Shown piece by piece: positions 1 to 9,262 of a stretch of 64,000 nt of DNA. The notes under the pieces are model-generated. The model was not told the origin of the DNA. It saw only the letters and a program-made list of their open reading frames with translations, and searched no databases. Every line of letters starts with the position of its first letter. The stretch's first letter is position 1. Where the stretch lies: NCBI GenBank assembly GCA_963700775.1, contig CAVOYU010000011.1, forward strand, positions 62,001 to 126,000. Reading direction: 5' to 3'. Position numbers and translations under genes: made by a program. This DNA comes from Thermohalobaculum sp963700775. GTDB lineage: Bacteria > Pseudomonadota > Alphaproteobacteria > Rhodobacterales > Rhodobacteraceae.

Positions 1-1769
1 GGACGCCCGGCGAGACCGACGGATACCGGGACCAGGCGCCCGCGGCCAGCGCACTCGAGTCGGAGGCTCTCTCCGCCCCGGCAGTCCCGCCCGTGCGTGT
101 CCGCCGCGGCAGCGCCGCGGAGAGCTCCGTGGCAGGTGAGGTCGCCGGCGCCACCGGCGACATGCGCGCCGCGCAGCAGGCCGCCCCGGCGCAGGAGACG
201 TTCGAGGCAGACGCCAAGGGCCGGATGGTCTTCGCGCCCGCCCCCGCCCCGGCCCCGGCGGACGCGCTGAAGCCCGCCGAGACCCGCGCCGCCGGGCAGA
301 TAGCCGGCGAGCAGCCAGTGCCCCCATCCTATGCGGAACAGGGGCGCGACAATTTCGCCGAGATCGAGACCAACCCGGTAAAGGTCACCGCCGAGGAGCC
401 TGTCTCGACCTTCTCGATCGACGTCGACACCGCCTCCTACAGCTTCGTGCGGCGCTCGCTGATGCAGGGCGTGCTGCCCCAGAAGGATGCGGTCCGGGTC
501 GAGGAGATGGTCAACTACTTCCCCTACGACTATGCGGGCCCCGCCGACCGCGAGACCCCGTTCCGGGCCGATGTGCAGATCGTGCCCACGCCCTGGAACG
601 ACGACACGATGCTGATGCGGATCGGCGTCAAGGGCTATGCGCTGGCCGAGGCCGAGAAGCCCAGGGCGAACCTGGTGTTCCTGATCGACAGCTCCGGATC
701 GATGAACGCGCCCGACAAGCTGCCGCTGCTGCTGAACTCGTTCCGGCTGATGCTGGACGCCCTCGACCCGGACGACACGGTGGCGATCGTCACCTATGCC
801 GGCGCCGCCGGGACGGTGCTGGAGCCGACCAGGGTGAGCGACAGCGGCAGGATCCTCGCCGCCCTCGACCGGCTCCAGGCCGGCGGCTCGACCGCGGGCG
901 CCGAGGGGATCCGGCAGGCCTACCGGCTGGCGGAGGCGAATTTCGACCCGGAAGGCGTCAACCGGGTGATCCTGGCCACCGACGGCGACTTCAACGTGGG
1001 CATCACCGATATCGGCGAACTCCAGGGCTTCGTCGAGCGCAAGCGCGATACCGGGGTCTTCCTCTCGGTGCTGGGCTTCGGCCAGGGCAACCTGAACGAC
1101 CGGCTCATGCAGGCGCTGGCCCAGAACGGCAACGGCCAGGCGGCTTATATCGACACGCTGAGCGAGGCGCGGAAGGCACTGGTCGAGGAGGCGGGCTCGG
1201 CGCTGTTCCCGATCGCCAAGGACGTGAAGATCCAGGTCGAGTTCAACCCCGCCGCCGTGGCCGAGTACCGGCTCATCGGCTACGAGACGCGAGCACTGGC
1301 CCGCGAGGACTTCAACAACGACAAGGTGGATGCGGGCGAGATCGGCTCGGGCCACACGGTGACGGCCCTCTACGAGATCACCCCCGTGGGCTCGGATGCC
1401 CGGCTGGTCGACCCGCTGCGCTACCAGCCGGCCACCGGGCCGGAGGCGAACCCGAACGAGTTCGGCTTCGTGAAGATCCGCTACAAGGCGCCCGATGGCG
1501 ATGTCAGCCGGCTGATCGAGCGCCCGGTCACCCGCGCCGATGTCGCCGGGCTGGACGAGGGCCGGGCAATGGAGACCCGCTTCGCCGCCGCCGTGGCCGC
1601 CTTCGGCCAGCTCCTGCGCGGCGGGCGCTATCTGGGCGGTTTCGCCTATGACGACGCCGCGGCGCTTGCCCAGACCGCGAAGGGCGACGACCCCTTCGGC
1701 TACCGGGCCGAGTTCGTGAACCTGGTCCGGCTGGCGAAATCCGCCGCGGCCCTCGAGCCGCAGAAATAG
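1..1769 (+). CDS. VWA domain-containing protein, YfbK-like (5' end outside the window)
   Basis: The reading frame is open to the left edge of the window, so the true start and probably a signal peptide lie upstream. The first ~90 visible residues are Ala/Pro-rich low-complexity sequence, including an APAPAPAPA run. A YfbK-type N-terminal region follows (PVSTFSIDVDTASYSFVRR). Next is a von Willebrand A domain with an intact MIDAS motif DSSGS (VFLIDSSGSMN) and the TDGDFNVG strand. The C-terminal half, ending in the FGYRAEFVNLVRLAK block, matches the family's DUF3520-type C-terminus. Proteins of this family are exported or lipid-anchored and bind a divalent cation; their role is poorly defined. 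A terminator follows at 1804. Identity is secure, function is not. Confidence 0.9.
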   Translation, partial: TPGETDGYRDQAPAASALESEALSAPAVPPVRVRRGSAAESSVAGEVAGATGDMRAAQQAAPAQETFEADAKGRMVFAPAPAPAPADALKPAETRAAGQIAGEQPVPPSYAEQGRDNFAEIETNPVKVTAEEPVSTFSIDVDTASYSFVRRSLMQGVLPQKDAVRVEEMVNYFPYDYAGPADRETPFRADVQIVPTPWNDDTMLMRIGVKGYALAEAEKPRANLVFLIDSSGSMNAPDKLPLLLNSFRLMLDALDPDDTVAIVTYAGAAGTVLEPTRVSDSGRILAALDRLQAGGSTAGAEGIRQAYRLAEANFDPEGVNRVILATDGDFNVGITDIGELQGFVERKRDTGVFLSVLGFGQGNLNDRLMQALAQNGNGQAAYIDTLSEARKALVEEAGSALFPIAKDVKIQVEFNPAAVAEYRLIGYETRALAREDFNNDKVDAGEIGSGHTVTALYEITPVGSDARLVDPLRYQPATGPEANPNEFGFVKIRYKAPDGDVSRLIERPVTRADVAGLDEGRAMETRFAAAVAAFGQLLRGGRYLGGFAYDDAAALAQTAKGDDPFGYRAEFVNLVRLAKSAAALEPQK

Positions 1770-1803
1770 CCCGAACCGCTCGACTGCCCTGAACCCCTAC
1801 CCC

Positions 1804-1837
1804 TGCCCCTTTCCGCCTGTGAGAGGGGCATTTTCTT
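1804..1837 (+). terminator. Rho-independent terminator after the VWA gene
   Basis: Perfect 7-bp inverted repeat TGCCCCT (1804-1810) / AGGGGCA (1824-1830). The stem extends inward with one G-U pair and is followed directly by TTTTCTT. It lies 35 bp after the VWA stop codon on the same strand. Confidence 0.75.
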
Positions 1838-2096
1838 GCGCCGGCACGATCGTGGCCCGCGCGCCAACCGCGTTGGCTCAACCCAGAGATGAGCGGCGAT
1901 CTCCATTATCAATGCAAAGTTTCAAAACACTAGACTCGCGGAATAATTTGAAAGGTCACCACCTGGTACGGGTTCTTTCATTGAGGAAGTTCTGCGGAGG
2001 CGCGATCGTTGCTGTTGGGGGAATATTGACCAGTCCGATGCGGCGCGAATCTCCTCCGAAGACGATGGAGAGACCGGCGCATGTAGGGAGATTAAC
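1838..2096. other. AT-richer intergenic stretch
   Basis: No convincing gene was seen between the VWA terminator and the XRE regulator. Composition is visibly less GC-rich than the flanks, for example around 1915-1985. Together with the following XRE gene this looks like an acquired or relaxed patch. A GGGAG ribosome-binding site for the next gene is at 2086-2090. Confidence 0.5.
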
Positions 2097-2375
2097 ATGC
2101 CGAGTTGGTTCGACAGCGTTGCGATTGGCCGGCGGATTCGCCACCGGAGATGGATGCTGGGCATGGCACGAGCTGACCTGGCGCAATCCGTGGGCATCAA
2201 TGTCGATGTCCTCGAACATTTTGAGGTCGGCCTCGGCCTGATGGACGCGAGGCATCTCGAGGCGATCGCCGCAGTGCTCACGGTGCCGCTGGCCGACTTG
2301 TCACAGGGCGTTCCCGGCCAGTTTGCGCATCCGGGCACGCATCGGGAGTTCAGGATCCCGACCGCTTTGGGCTGA
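2097..2375 (+). CDS. Small XRE-family helix-turn-helix protein
   Basis: This 92-residue protein is nearly all one Cro/CI-type HTH domain. IGRRIRHRRWMLGMARADLA forms helices 1-2, QSVGINVDVLEHFEVGLGLM is the recognition region, and LEAIAAVLTVPLADL closes the fold. The first residues, MPSWFDSVA, precede the domain. The ATG is preceded by GGGAG at suitable spacing. No effector domain is present, so it is either a stand-alone repressor or the regulatory half of a lost module; no toxin or phage partner is adjacent. Its composition is less GC-rich than its neighbours. Confidence 0.75.
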   Translation: MPSWFDSVAIGRRIRHRRWMLGMARADLAQSVGINVDVLEHFEVGLGLMDARHLEAIAAVLTVPLADLSQGVPGQFAHPGTHREFRIPTALG

Positions 2376-2513
2376 GGGTTCGGCGGTCGGCCGGGGTGGG
2401 GGCCCCGGGCAGCGGGGAGTTGGCAGTCCGGAGTGGGGTCCTGTGGGAGCCCGGACGCCGCTCCCCGCAAGTTCTCGACCGGCGCATCCCGATCCGCGCC
2501 GGCCGCAATCGGC

Positions 2514-2735
2514 TCACGGTGCGCGCGGCGTCGGGATATGGATGTCGGCTGCCAGCGCCGCCAGCGCTTCATGCACCCGGCGCCGCTCGGCCAGCAGATG
2601 GTTGTATTGCGCATCGCAGCCCGAGATCGGGCGGGGATAGCCGCTGATCTCGACATCGAGCGCGTCGCGTGCCGCCCTGAGGCTGAGGCGCGCGGCGTCG
2701 ATGCTGGCGGCTGGGGACTGACAGCCCATCGGCAC
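2514..2735 (-). CDS. Small conserved hypothetical protein
   Basis: A 73-residue protein starting at GTG 2735, or ATG 2729 for 71 residues. The body is predicted helical: an Ala/Arg-rich helix (ARLSLRAARDALDVEI), a turn with Pro-Arg-Pro-Ile-Ser-Gly-Cys-Asp-Ala-Gln-Tyr-Asn, then a second helix (LLAERRRVHEALAALAADI). The central P-I-x-G-C-D-A-Q-[YF]-N-H-L-L-x-E-R string is one I associate, from memory, with small uncharacterised alphaproteobacterial proteins. That, rather than an annotated domain, is why I call it real. Function is unknown. Confidence 0.55.
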   Translation of the reverse strand: MPMGCQSPAASIDAARLSLRAARDALDVEISGYPRPISGCDAQYNHLLAERRRVHEALAALAADIHIPTPRAP

Positions 2736-2903
2736 ACTCCGGCATGACTTCCGCGCCGAACATACCGCACCGGCCGGCCTCCGGCAAACTCCCGCCGCCG
2801 ATCACGGGTGCGATAATCGCCCGGACTCGCGACCCGGTCTGGACCAGGCGGCGCGATCGTGCTTTAGCGGAAGGGGCATCAGCCTCCGGGAGGAACGCCG
2901 CGC

Positions 2904-4541
2904 GTGGACAGCTTCGACTACGTGATCGTCGGAGCCGGATCGGCCGGTTCGGTGCTGGCCAGCCGGCTGACCGAGGACGGTACCGCGACCGTGGCCGTGC
3001 TCGAGGCGGGTCCGCGCGACTGGCATCCGTTCATCCACATCCCCGCGGGCTTCATCAAGACCTTCTACGACAAGCGCGTGAACTGGTGCTACGCGATGGA
3101 GCCCTCCGAGGGCACCGCCGGGCGCAGCGTCTACGCCCCGCGCGGCAAGACGCTGGGCGGGTCCAGCTCGATCAACGGCCACATCTACAACCGCGGCCAG
3201 CGGATGGACTACGACAACTGGGCCCAGCGCGGGAACCGAGGCTGGGGCTATGCCGACGTGCTGCCCTACTTCCGGCGGATGGAGCGCCGGATCGGCGACG
3301 GCGACGACAGCTACCGCGGCCGCGACGGCGCCCTGACGGTGACCGACATCGACTACCGCCACCCGCTGAGCGAAGCCTTCATCGCCGGGGCGGTGCAAGC
3401 GGGAATCCCGCTCAACCCGGACTACAACGGCGCCCGGCAGGAGGGGATCAACTACGCCCAGCGCACCATCGCAAATGGCCGCAGGGTCAGTGCGGCCACC
3501 GCCTTCCTGCGCCCGGCGATGAAGCGGCCGAACCTGACGGTGCTGACCCACGCCCACGCCACCGGGCTGATCCTGGAGGGCAGGCGGGCCGTGGGCGTGC
3601 GCTACCTGAAGGGCGGGCGCGGCGGCGCCCCGCGCGAGCTGCGGGCGCGGCGCGAGGTGATCCTCGCGGGTGGCACCTTCAACTCGCCGCAGCTGCTTCA
3701 GCTCTCGGGCATCGGCCCGGGCGAGCTGCTCAGGGGCCACGGCATCGAGGTCGTGCGCGAGATCGGGGGGGTGGGCGAGAACCTGCGCGACCATTACGCG
3801 CCACGCTTCACGGCGCGGGTCAGGAACATCGCCACCATCAACGAGCTGACCCGCGGCTGGCGGCTCGGGCGCGAGGTGGCGAACTGGATGCTGCGCCGCA
3901 AGGGGGTGTTGTCGCTCAGCCCGACCCAGGTCTACTGCTTCTGGCGCTCGGAGCCTTCGGTCGCGACCTCTGACATACAGATGACCTTTACCCCGGCAAG
4001 CTACAAGGAAGGCGTGCAGGGCCAGCTCGAGGACGAGCCGGGGATGACCGTCGCCTCGTGGCAGCAGCGCCCGGAGAGCAGCGGCCATGTGCGGATCCGG
4101 TCGGCCGACCCGTTCGAGCCGCCGCTGATCCAGCCGAACTACCTGGCCGAGGCCGAGGACCGCCGGGTGCTGCTGGCGGCGATGAAGCTGGCGCGCAGGC
4201 TGCTGGCGTCGGAGCCGCTCAAGCCCTACTTCGCCTACGAGGCCTATCCCGGCCCAGAGGTGCAGAGCGACGACGAGCTTCTGGCCGTGGCCAGGGAGCG
4301 CGGCACCACCACCTTCCATCCGATGGGCACCTGCCGCATGGGGCCGGCCAGCGATCCGGGCGCGGTGGTCGACGACCAGCTGAGAGTGCACGGGATCGAG
4401 GCGCTGAGGGTGATCGACGCCTCGATCATGCCGATGATGCTGTCGGCGAACCTGAACGCGGCCTCGCTGATGATCGGCGAGAAGGGCGCGGATCTGGTGC
4501 TGGGCCGCCCGGCGCCGGAGCCGGCGGCATTGCCGCAATAG
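2904..4541 (+). CDS. GMC-family FAD-dependent oxidoreductase (choline/alcohol dehydrogenase-like)
   Basis: 545 residues, the usual length for bacterial GMC oxidoreductases. The GTG start at 2904 is supported by GGGAGGA at 2888-2894. The N-terminus carries the FAD-binding Rossmann motif VIVGAGSAGSVLASRL. A GMC signature follows at GKTLGGSSSINGHIYNRG. The C-terminus has the active-site His block TTFHPMGTCRMG and the closing segment LRVIDASIMPMMLSANLNAASLMIGEKGADL. These enzymes oxidise primary alcohols, choline or related hydroxyl compounds using FAD. No betaine-aldehyde dehydrogenase or BetI lies beside it, so choline is not specifically supported as the substrate. It converges on the bicupin gene. 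Confidence 0.93.
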   Translation: MDSFDYVIVGAGSAGSVLASRLTEDGTATVAVLEAGPRDWHPFIHIPAGFIKTFYDKRVNWCYAMEPSEGTAGRSVYAPRGKTLGGSSSINGHIYNRGQRMDYDNWAQRGNRGWGYADVLPYFRRMERRIGDGDDSYRGRDGALTVTDIDYRHPLSEAFIAGAVQAGIPLNPDYNGARQEGINYAQRTIANGRRVSAATAFLRPAMKRPNLTVLTHAHATGLILEGRRAVGVRYLKGGRGGAPRELRARREVILAGGTFNSPQLLQLSGIGPGELLRGHGIEVVREIGGVGENLRDHYAPRFTARVRNIATINELTRGWRLGREVANWMLRRKGVLSLSPTQVYCFWRSEPSVATSDIQMTFTPASYKEGVQGQLEDEPGMTVASWQQRPESSGHVRIRSADPFEPPLIQPNYLAEAEDRRVLLAAMKLARRLLASEPLKPYFAYEAYPGPEVQSDDELLAVARERGTTTFHPMGTCRMGPASDPGAVVDDQLRVHGIEALRVIDASIMPMMLSANLNAASLMIGEKGADLVLGRPAPEPAALPQ

Positions 4542-4551
4542 AGACGGTATG

Positions 4552-4567
4552 CGCCCGGCCGCGGGCG
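4552..4567. terminator. GC hairpin between convergent genes
   Basis: Perfect inverted repeat CGCCCG-GCCG-CGGGCG in the 34-bp gap between the convergent GMC and bicupin genes. There is no T-tract on either strand, so it is at best a weak bidirectional terminator. Confidence 0.35.
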
Positions 4568-4575
4568 GTATGAGG

Positions 4576-5745
4576 TCAATCGGGTGCGACGAACGCGTCG
4601 CCGTGGGGGAACTTCTCGACCACGCTTTCGGGCTGACCGAAGTGGGCGGCCAGGAGGTAGGCCGGATTGGCGGCAAGCCAGGCCGACAGATCGATCGACT
4701 GGTACTCTCCGGTGTTGAAGGCGATCAGGATCCTCGCCGTCTCGGACCCGACATTCTCGATCGAATGGCCGTAGCCCTGGGGGATGTACCCGACATCGCC
4801 CCGGTCCAGGGTCTCGGCGCGGAAGCGGCCGTTCGCGCCGAACATGGTCACGCTGATCCTGCCGCTGATCAGGTACTGCCATTCGTCCGCGTTCGGATGC
4901 CAGTGCAGCTCGCGGATCGCGCCCGGCTCGAGGTCGAGGACGACACCCGTCATCGTCGTCGCGACCGGGAACTCATCGGCGCTCACCCGCCACTCGCGCC
5001 CGCCCTTGTGCACCGAATGCGGCGACTGCGCGAGCAGCCGGTACTTGTGGGTCTCGGGCGGCGTGCGCAGGTTGCCCCGGATCGGCGCCGCTGGCTGCTC
5101 GGGCGGCACCCCGCCCTTGGCGAAATACACTTCGCTCTTCGGAAAGCTGTCGAAGGCCGCCTCCGGCAGGCCGAGGTTCTTGGCCAGGAGCGACTTCGGG
5201 ACATGCCCGATCCAGTCGGTGATGCTGAAGGTGCCGAACTCCGAGAAATAGCCGTTGTCGAAGATCAGGATGAACTGGCAGGGCCGGTTTCCGAGGCACT
5301 GGATCGAGTGCCCGTGCCCGCGCGGGAAGTACCAGACGTCGCCGGGCTCGAAATCGTTCGTCTCGGAATCTCCGTCGGGCGAGATGATCGTCGTGCGGCA
5401 GCGCCCCTCGAGCACGAAGGCCCATTCGGCGGCGGTCGCGTGCCAGTGCAGCTCTCGGGCGACACCCGGCTCCAGCCGCATCGACACGCCGGCGATGCCG
5501 GTCGAGATCGGCAGCTGCACGACGGTCGCCTCCTTGCCGAAGTTGCCGCCATCCACGCGGCCTTCCGAGCGCTCGAGCTCGAACTTGAAGGTCGGCAGCT
5601 CCTTCTCCGACAGGGCCGGTTCCGGGACGTTGTTCCAGAACGGCCCGGACGGGAACCCGGCCGCGGCCGCGGGCAGTGCGGCGGTGCCGGCCACGCCGGC
5701 GATCGCAGCCGCCTGAAAGAACTCGCGCCTCGAGGAATTCGCCAT
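4576..5745 (-). CDS. Exported bicupin, oxalate decarboxylase family
   Basis: 389 residues. The N-terminus is a twin-arginine signal (SSRREFFQAAAIAGVAG, then an Ala-rich cleavage region), so the folded protein is probably exported with its metal bound. Two cupin barrels follow, each with the Mn-binding motif: RELHWHATAAEW with the later HGHS, and RELHWHPNADEW with the later YGHS. This is the OxdC bicupin layout, which splits oxalate to formate and CO2. The lid that sets decarboxylase activity in Bacillus OxdC (SENST, Glu162) reads SEFGT here within FSEFGTFSITDW: the Glu is kept but the next two residues differ. The start has a GGAG site upstream. Oxalate oxidase or another cupin activity remains possible. 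Confidence 0.9.
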   Translation of the reverse strand: MANSSRREFFQAAAIAGVAGTAALPAAAAGFPSGPFWNNVPEPALSEKELPTFKFELERSEGRVDGGNFGKEATVVQLPISTGIAGVSMRLEPGVARELHWHATAAEWAFVLEGRCRTTIISPDGDSETNDFEPGDVWYFPRGHGHSIQCLGNRPCQFILIFDNGYFSEFGTFSITDWIGHVPKSLLAKNLGLPEAAFDSFPKSEVYFAKGGVPPEQPAAPIRGNLRTPPETHKYRLLAQSPHSVHKGGREWRVSADEFPVATTMTGVVLDLEPGAIRELHWHPNADEWQYLISGRISVTMFGANGRFRAETLDRGDVGYIPQGYGHSIENVGSETARILIAFNTGEYQSIDLSAWLAANPAYLLAAHFGQPESVVEKFPHGDAFVAPD

Positions 5746-5830
5746 GACGACTCCATTTCTGAAACAGCTTGAGCCCGGTCTTGCCCGTCCCGGCCTGCCG
5801 GGGAACGGTGAATGGTTCAGGCGCCGCCCC

Positions 5831-6550
5831 TCAGGCCAGCAGGAGCGACACCCGGCGGTTCTGCTTGCCCTTGTTTTCGATCTTGCCGAGCGCGACCCGG
5901 CCGATCTCGGCGGTCGAGGCCAGGTGAGTGCCGCCGCAGGGCTGGAGATCGACGGTGCCGTCGCCCGATCCGATCCGGACCAGCCGGACCCTGCCCTGCC
6001 CCACGGGCGGCATCACCGACATGGTCTTGACCAGCCCCGGATTGGCTGCGAGTTCGGCGTCCGTGATCCACTCGGTCGTCACCGGATGGCCCGCAGCCGC
6101 GAGCTCGTTGAGACGCCGCTCCAGCGCCTCCTTGTCCTCGGGCGGTTCCGGCATGTCGAAGTCGAGCCGGCCCTTGCCCTCGCCGACCGAGCCGCCGGTC
6201 ACGGGCAGCGGGATCACGACCGAGAGGAGATGGAGCGCGGTGTGCGCCCGCATGCGGGCATAGCGCGTGTCCCAGTCGAGCCGCGCCGTCACCCGGGCGC
6301 CCGGCGGCGGAACCGCCGCTCCTTCGGCCGGGACATGCACGATCCCGCCCGGCGCGTCGCCCTTGACCGTGGTGGCGATCGGCGTCTCGCCGCCCTCCCA
6401 GGCGAGCACGCCGCGGTCGCCCGGCTGGCCGCCGCCGGTCGGGTAGAACATGGTGCGGTCGAGAACGATCCCGCCGCGGTCGTCGACCGCGGCCACCACG
6501 GCCTCGCATTCGCGAAGGTAGGCGTCATCGCGGAACAGGGCTTCGGTCAT
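5831..6550 (-). CDS. alaX: Alanyl-tRNA editing protein (AlaX type)
   Basis: 239 residues, similar to the C-terminal editing domain of AlaRS as a free-standing protein. It hydrolyses Ser-tRNA(Ala) or Gly-tRNA(Ala) in the cytoplasm. Visible motifs are the N-terminal barrel LDRTMFYPTGGGQPGDRG, the Zn-binding HTALHLL (HxxxH) and the second metal pair CGGTHLASTAEIG, followed by KIENKGKQNRRVSL. GGAGG precedes the ATG. It lies 27 bp downstream of the MscS channel on the same strand and may be the last gene of the trgA-trgB-cysK-mscS string. Confidence 0.92.
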   Translation of the reverse strand: MTEALFRDDAYLRECEAVVAAVDDRGGIVLDRTMFYPTGGGQPGDRGVLAWEGGETPIATTVKGDAPGGIVHVPAEGAAVPPPGARVTARLDWDTRYARMRAHTALHLLSVVIPLPVTGGSVGEGKGRLDFDMPEPPEDKEALERRLNELAAAGHPVTTEWITDAELAANPGLVKTMSVMPPVGQGRVRLVRIGSGDGTVDLQPCGGTHLASTAEIGRVALGKIENKGKQNRRVSLLLA

Positions 6551-6577
6551 CGGATCCTCCTGGCCCGGGGCCTGTGC

Positions 6578-9202
6578 TCAGTCGTCGCCGGCCGCGTCGT
6601 GGCCCGACGGCCCAGAGCCCCGTTGCCGCCGCGCCCGGCCCGGCGGCGCATCTCCGGTCGGATCGGCCGCCGGCTTCCCATCGCCGCCGCCGCGCACCGC
6701 CTCGCCGATCGATCGCCCCAGCTCGCCGGCGTTCCGCAAGTGCAGGTCCCGCTGGGCGAAGGGGATCTCGATCCCGGCCTCGGCGAAGCGGCGGGCGATC
6801 TCGAAGTTGATGTCCGAGGTGACGCTCAGGATCCAGTTGATGTCCCGGAGCACGCCCCGGATCTCGAATTCGAGGGCATCCGCCCCGAAGCGGCGGAACA
6901 GCACGAAGGGTGCCGGGTAACGCAGCAACATTCTGTGCGCCTTGGCGATCTCGATCAGGATCTTCTCGACCTTGCGCGGGTCGGTGCCGTAGGCCACGCC
7001 GACCGGGACGATCAGCCGGCCGTTGAGGTTGTCATGGGTCCAGTTGGTGACCGGCCCCGAGATCAGCTCGGAATTCGGCACGATGAGCGCCGCCCGGTCG
7101 AAGGTCTCGATCTCGGTCGACCGGACGTTGACCTGCTTCACGTAGCCCGTGCCGGAGCTGAGTTCGACCCAGTCGCCCGCCTTGATGGGCCGCTCGATCA
7201 GCAGGATGATACCGGAGATGAAGTTATTGACGATGTTCTGAAGCCCGAAGCCGATGCCGACCGAAAGCGCGCCGGCGACGATGGCGACATTCGAGAGATC
7301 GAGCCCCGTGGTCGAGATCGCGATCAGCGCCGAGAGCACCACGCCGAGATAGAACACCCCGGCATTGACCGCGGCCCGGCCGCCGGCGTCTAGCCCGGTC
7401 ACGGGCAGGACGGACCGGGCCAGGATGCGCTGCACCAGCCCGGTGAGCAGGTAGCCGATCGAGAACACCACGAGGAAGCTGAAGAAACTGAGCGGCGAGA
7501 TCGTGGTCTCGCCGATCCGGAACCCCTGCGCGAAGAAGCGCCAGGCACTGCCGATATCGGCCGCATCGGCGCCCCAGATCAGCGCAAGGACCGGCACCGC
7601 GGCGCAGACCAGCAGAAACCCGACGATGACCGGGATGAGCTGCATGCGGCTCGGCATGCGGTCGGCCTCGCTGCCCTCGGGAGCGACGAAGCCCTCGACC
7701 GCTTCGTGGACCGCGTAGAACAGCAGCACGCCGATGCCGATGGCGGCGCCGGACATCACCACCGGATAGAACGCGAAGCGCGACGCGGCATAGTAGCCGA
7801 TCGCCGCAAGCAGCGGCGCAGCAACCGCGATCGTCTGGGCGAGGATCTTCGCGCAGAGCCGCAGCATCGGCGTGACCGCGAAATCGCTGTGCAGGCTCGC
7901 GCGATTGGCGGCCTCCTCGTCGTCCGGCTGGGACGGCGCCGCCACGGGCGCCGCCGTCGGTGCCGCCGCGGGCGCGGTCTCTTCGCGGTCCGCGATGTAG
8001 CGCGAGTAACCCCAGACCGCCACGCCGCCGGCGGCCAGCAGACCGGTGTTCATGACCTGCAGCAACTCGATCGCGTGGCCCGATCTCTCGCCGTGGGCGA
8101 CCAGCACGTGATCGAGCCCGACCACGGCGGCCAGCGCCATCAGCCAGTGATGCGCGGCGGCCGCCTCCGCGTCGCCGAGCGAGGACAGACGCAGGGCGGG
8201 CGTGTGAGGGGCGTAGTATGCGCCACCGAGCGCATAGGCGCCCGTGACCACGATGACCGTCAAGGTGAGCCCGTAGAGGAGAGAGCTGCCCTCCGGGCCG
8301 ACGAGTCCGCTTTGCCAGACCGCGAACAGCAGCAGCTCGAGCGTCACCACCGGGATCAGCAGCCGGACCAGGGTCACGCCGATGCCGATCAGCACGCGCC
8401 GGCCCAGGCTGGTACCGCTCTCGACCGGGCGCATCAGCTTGGTGAGCGCCGCGCGCCGGATACCGACGATGAAGAACAGCGCGACGGCGATCAGCGCCAC
8501 CGTGAGTGCGCCGCGCAGGAGAAAGGCGAGGTCGTCGCTACGCTGCCCGATCCGCTCCTTCATCTCGTCGACGATCAGCCCCATGCGGGTTCCGAACGTG
8601 TCGACCGCACGGCCGAAGACCCCGCGCTCGAAAATGCTCGGCCCGCGGGTCAGCAGCGCGCGGGTGAAGAGCTGGCGGCGCAGATCGGAAAGCCTTTCGA
8701 GCAGCGCCGCCGCCCTGGCATCCGCCTGGGCGAGCCGCTTCACCTCCGCATCGGCCGTGGCGATCCTGGCATCGAGCTGGGCGCGCTGGGCGGTAACCTC
8801 GGTAGGCTCCCCGTCCGACGCCTCGCCCAGCGCATCGCGCTGGCGGATCAGAGGTACCAGCCCCGAATTGGCCGCGTCGGCAAGCCGGGCGATCGAGCTG
8901 CGTTGGGCATCCAGCGCCGAGCGCATGGCATCGACCGCACCGGAGTCAAATTCGCCGCGGCCGATCACGTCCTCGATCTGGGCCGCCTCCGCGTCCCAGC
9001 GGCTGAGCCTCAGGGCGACGCTCTCCTCATCCGGCGGATCGCTGCGCTGACCCGGCCGCGGCAATGACTGGCCCGCGCTCGAAAGCGCGGTCTGGTCGGG
9101 CGCGGTCTGGACGGATGCATCCTGGGCTGCGGAAAACCCGGCCGGGCCTGCGAGGGGACCCAGCAGAAATGAGAGGACAGCGATGACTGCAAACAGCCGC
9201 AT
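6578..9202 (-). CDS. Large mechanosensitive channel (MscS family) with N-terminal DUF3772
   Basis: 874 residues beginning with a hydrophobic signal-type segment (MRLFAVIAVLSFLLGPLAG). A helical periplasmic region typical of DUF3772 follows (about residues 60-220, Ala/Asp-rich coiled sequence). There are then about ten hydrophobic segments. The MscS core is at the C-terminal third, with SVGIGFGLQNIVNNFISGIILL as the pore helix and beta domain, then WVELSSGTGYVKQVNVRSTEIETFDRAALIVPNS. The last ~50 residues are a Gly/Arg/Pro-rich tail. MscS channels release solutes on hypo-osmotic shock. It is downstream of cysK in the tellurite-type locus. Confidence 0.92.
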   Translation of the reverse strand: MRLFAVIAVLSFLLGPLAGPAGFSAAQDASVQTAPDQTALSSAGQSLPRPGQRSDPPDEESVALRLSRWDAEAAQIEDVIGRGEFDSGAVDAMRSALDAQRSSIARLADAANSGLVPLIRQRDALGEASDGEPTEVTAQRAQLDARIATADAEVKRLAQADARAAALLERLSDLRRQLFTRALLTRGPSIFERGVFGRAVDTFGTRMGLIVDEMKERIGQRSDDLAFLLRGALTVALIAVALFFIVGIRRAALTKLMRPVESGTSLGRRVLIGIGVTLVRLLIPVVTLELLLFAVWQSGLVGPEGSSLLYGLTLTVIVVTGAYALGGAYYAPHTPALRLSSLGDAEAAAAHHWLMALAAVVGLDHVLVAHGERSGHAIELLQVMNTGLLAAGGVAVWGYSRYIADREETAPAAAPTAAPVAAPSQPDDEEAANRASLHSDFAVTPMLRLCAKILAQTIAVAAPLLAAIGYYAASRFAFYPVVMSGAAIGIGVLLFYAVHEAVEGFVAPEGSEADRMPSRMQLIPVIVGFLLVCAAVPVLALIWGADAADIGSAWRFFAQGFRIGETTISPLSFFSFLVVFSIGYLLTGLVQRILARSVLPVTGLDAGGRAAVNAGVFYLGVVLSALIAISTTGLDLSNVAIVAGALSVGIGFGLQNIVNNFISGIILLIERPIKAGDWVELSSGTGYVKQVNVRSTEIETFDRAALIVPNSELISGPVTNWTHDNLNGRLIVPVGVAYGTDPRKVEKILIEIAKAHRMLLRYPAPFVLFRRFGADALEFEIRGVLRDINWILSVTSDINFEIARRFAEAGIEIPFAQRDLHLRNAGELGRSIGEAVRGGGDGKPAADPTGDAPPGRARRQRGSGPSGHDAAGDD

Positions 9203-9262
9203 GGCTGCTTCCTTAGCGCAGCCCCGGATGGCCGGCCAGCAAAACCGGCGCCGGCCGGGCGT

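Noticed and set aside
2904..4541. Calling the GMC oxidoreductase betA
   Set aside because: No betB, betI or choline transporter is adjacent and many GMC enzymes share these motifs.
2802..4676. 624-codon open frame opposite the GMC oxidoreductase
   Set aside because: The GMC frame has clear FAD and active-site motifs; the opposite frame has none and overlaps it completely.
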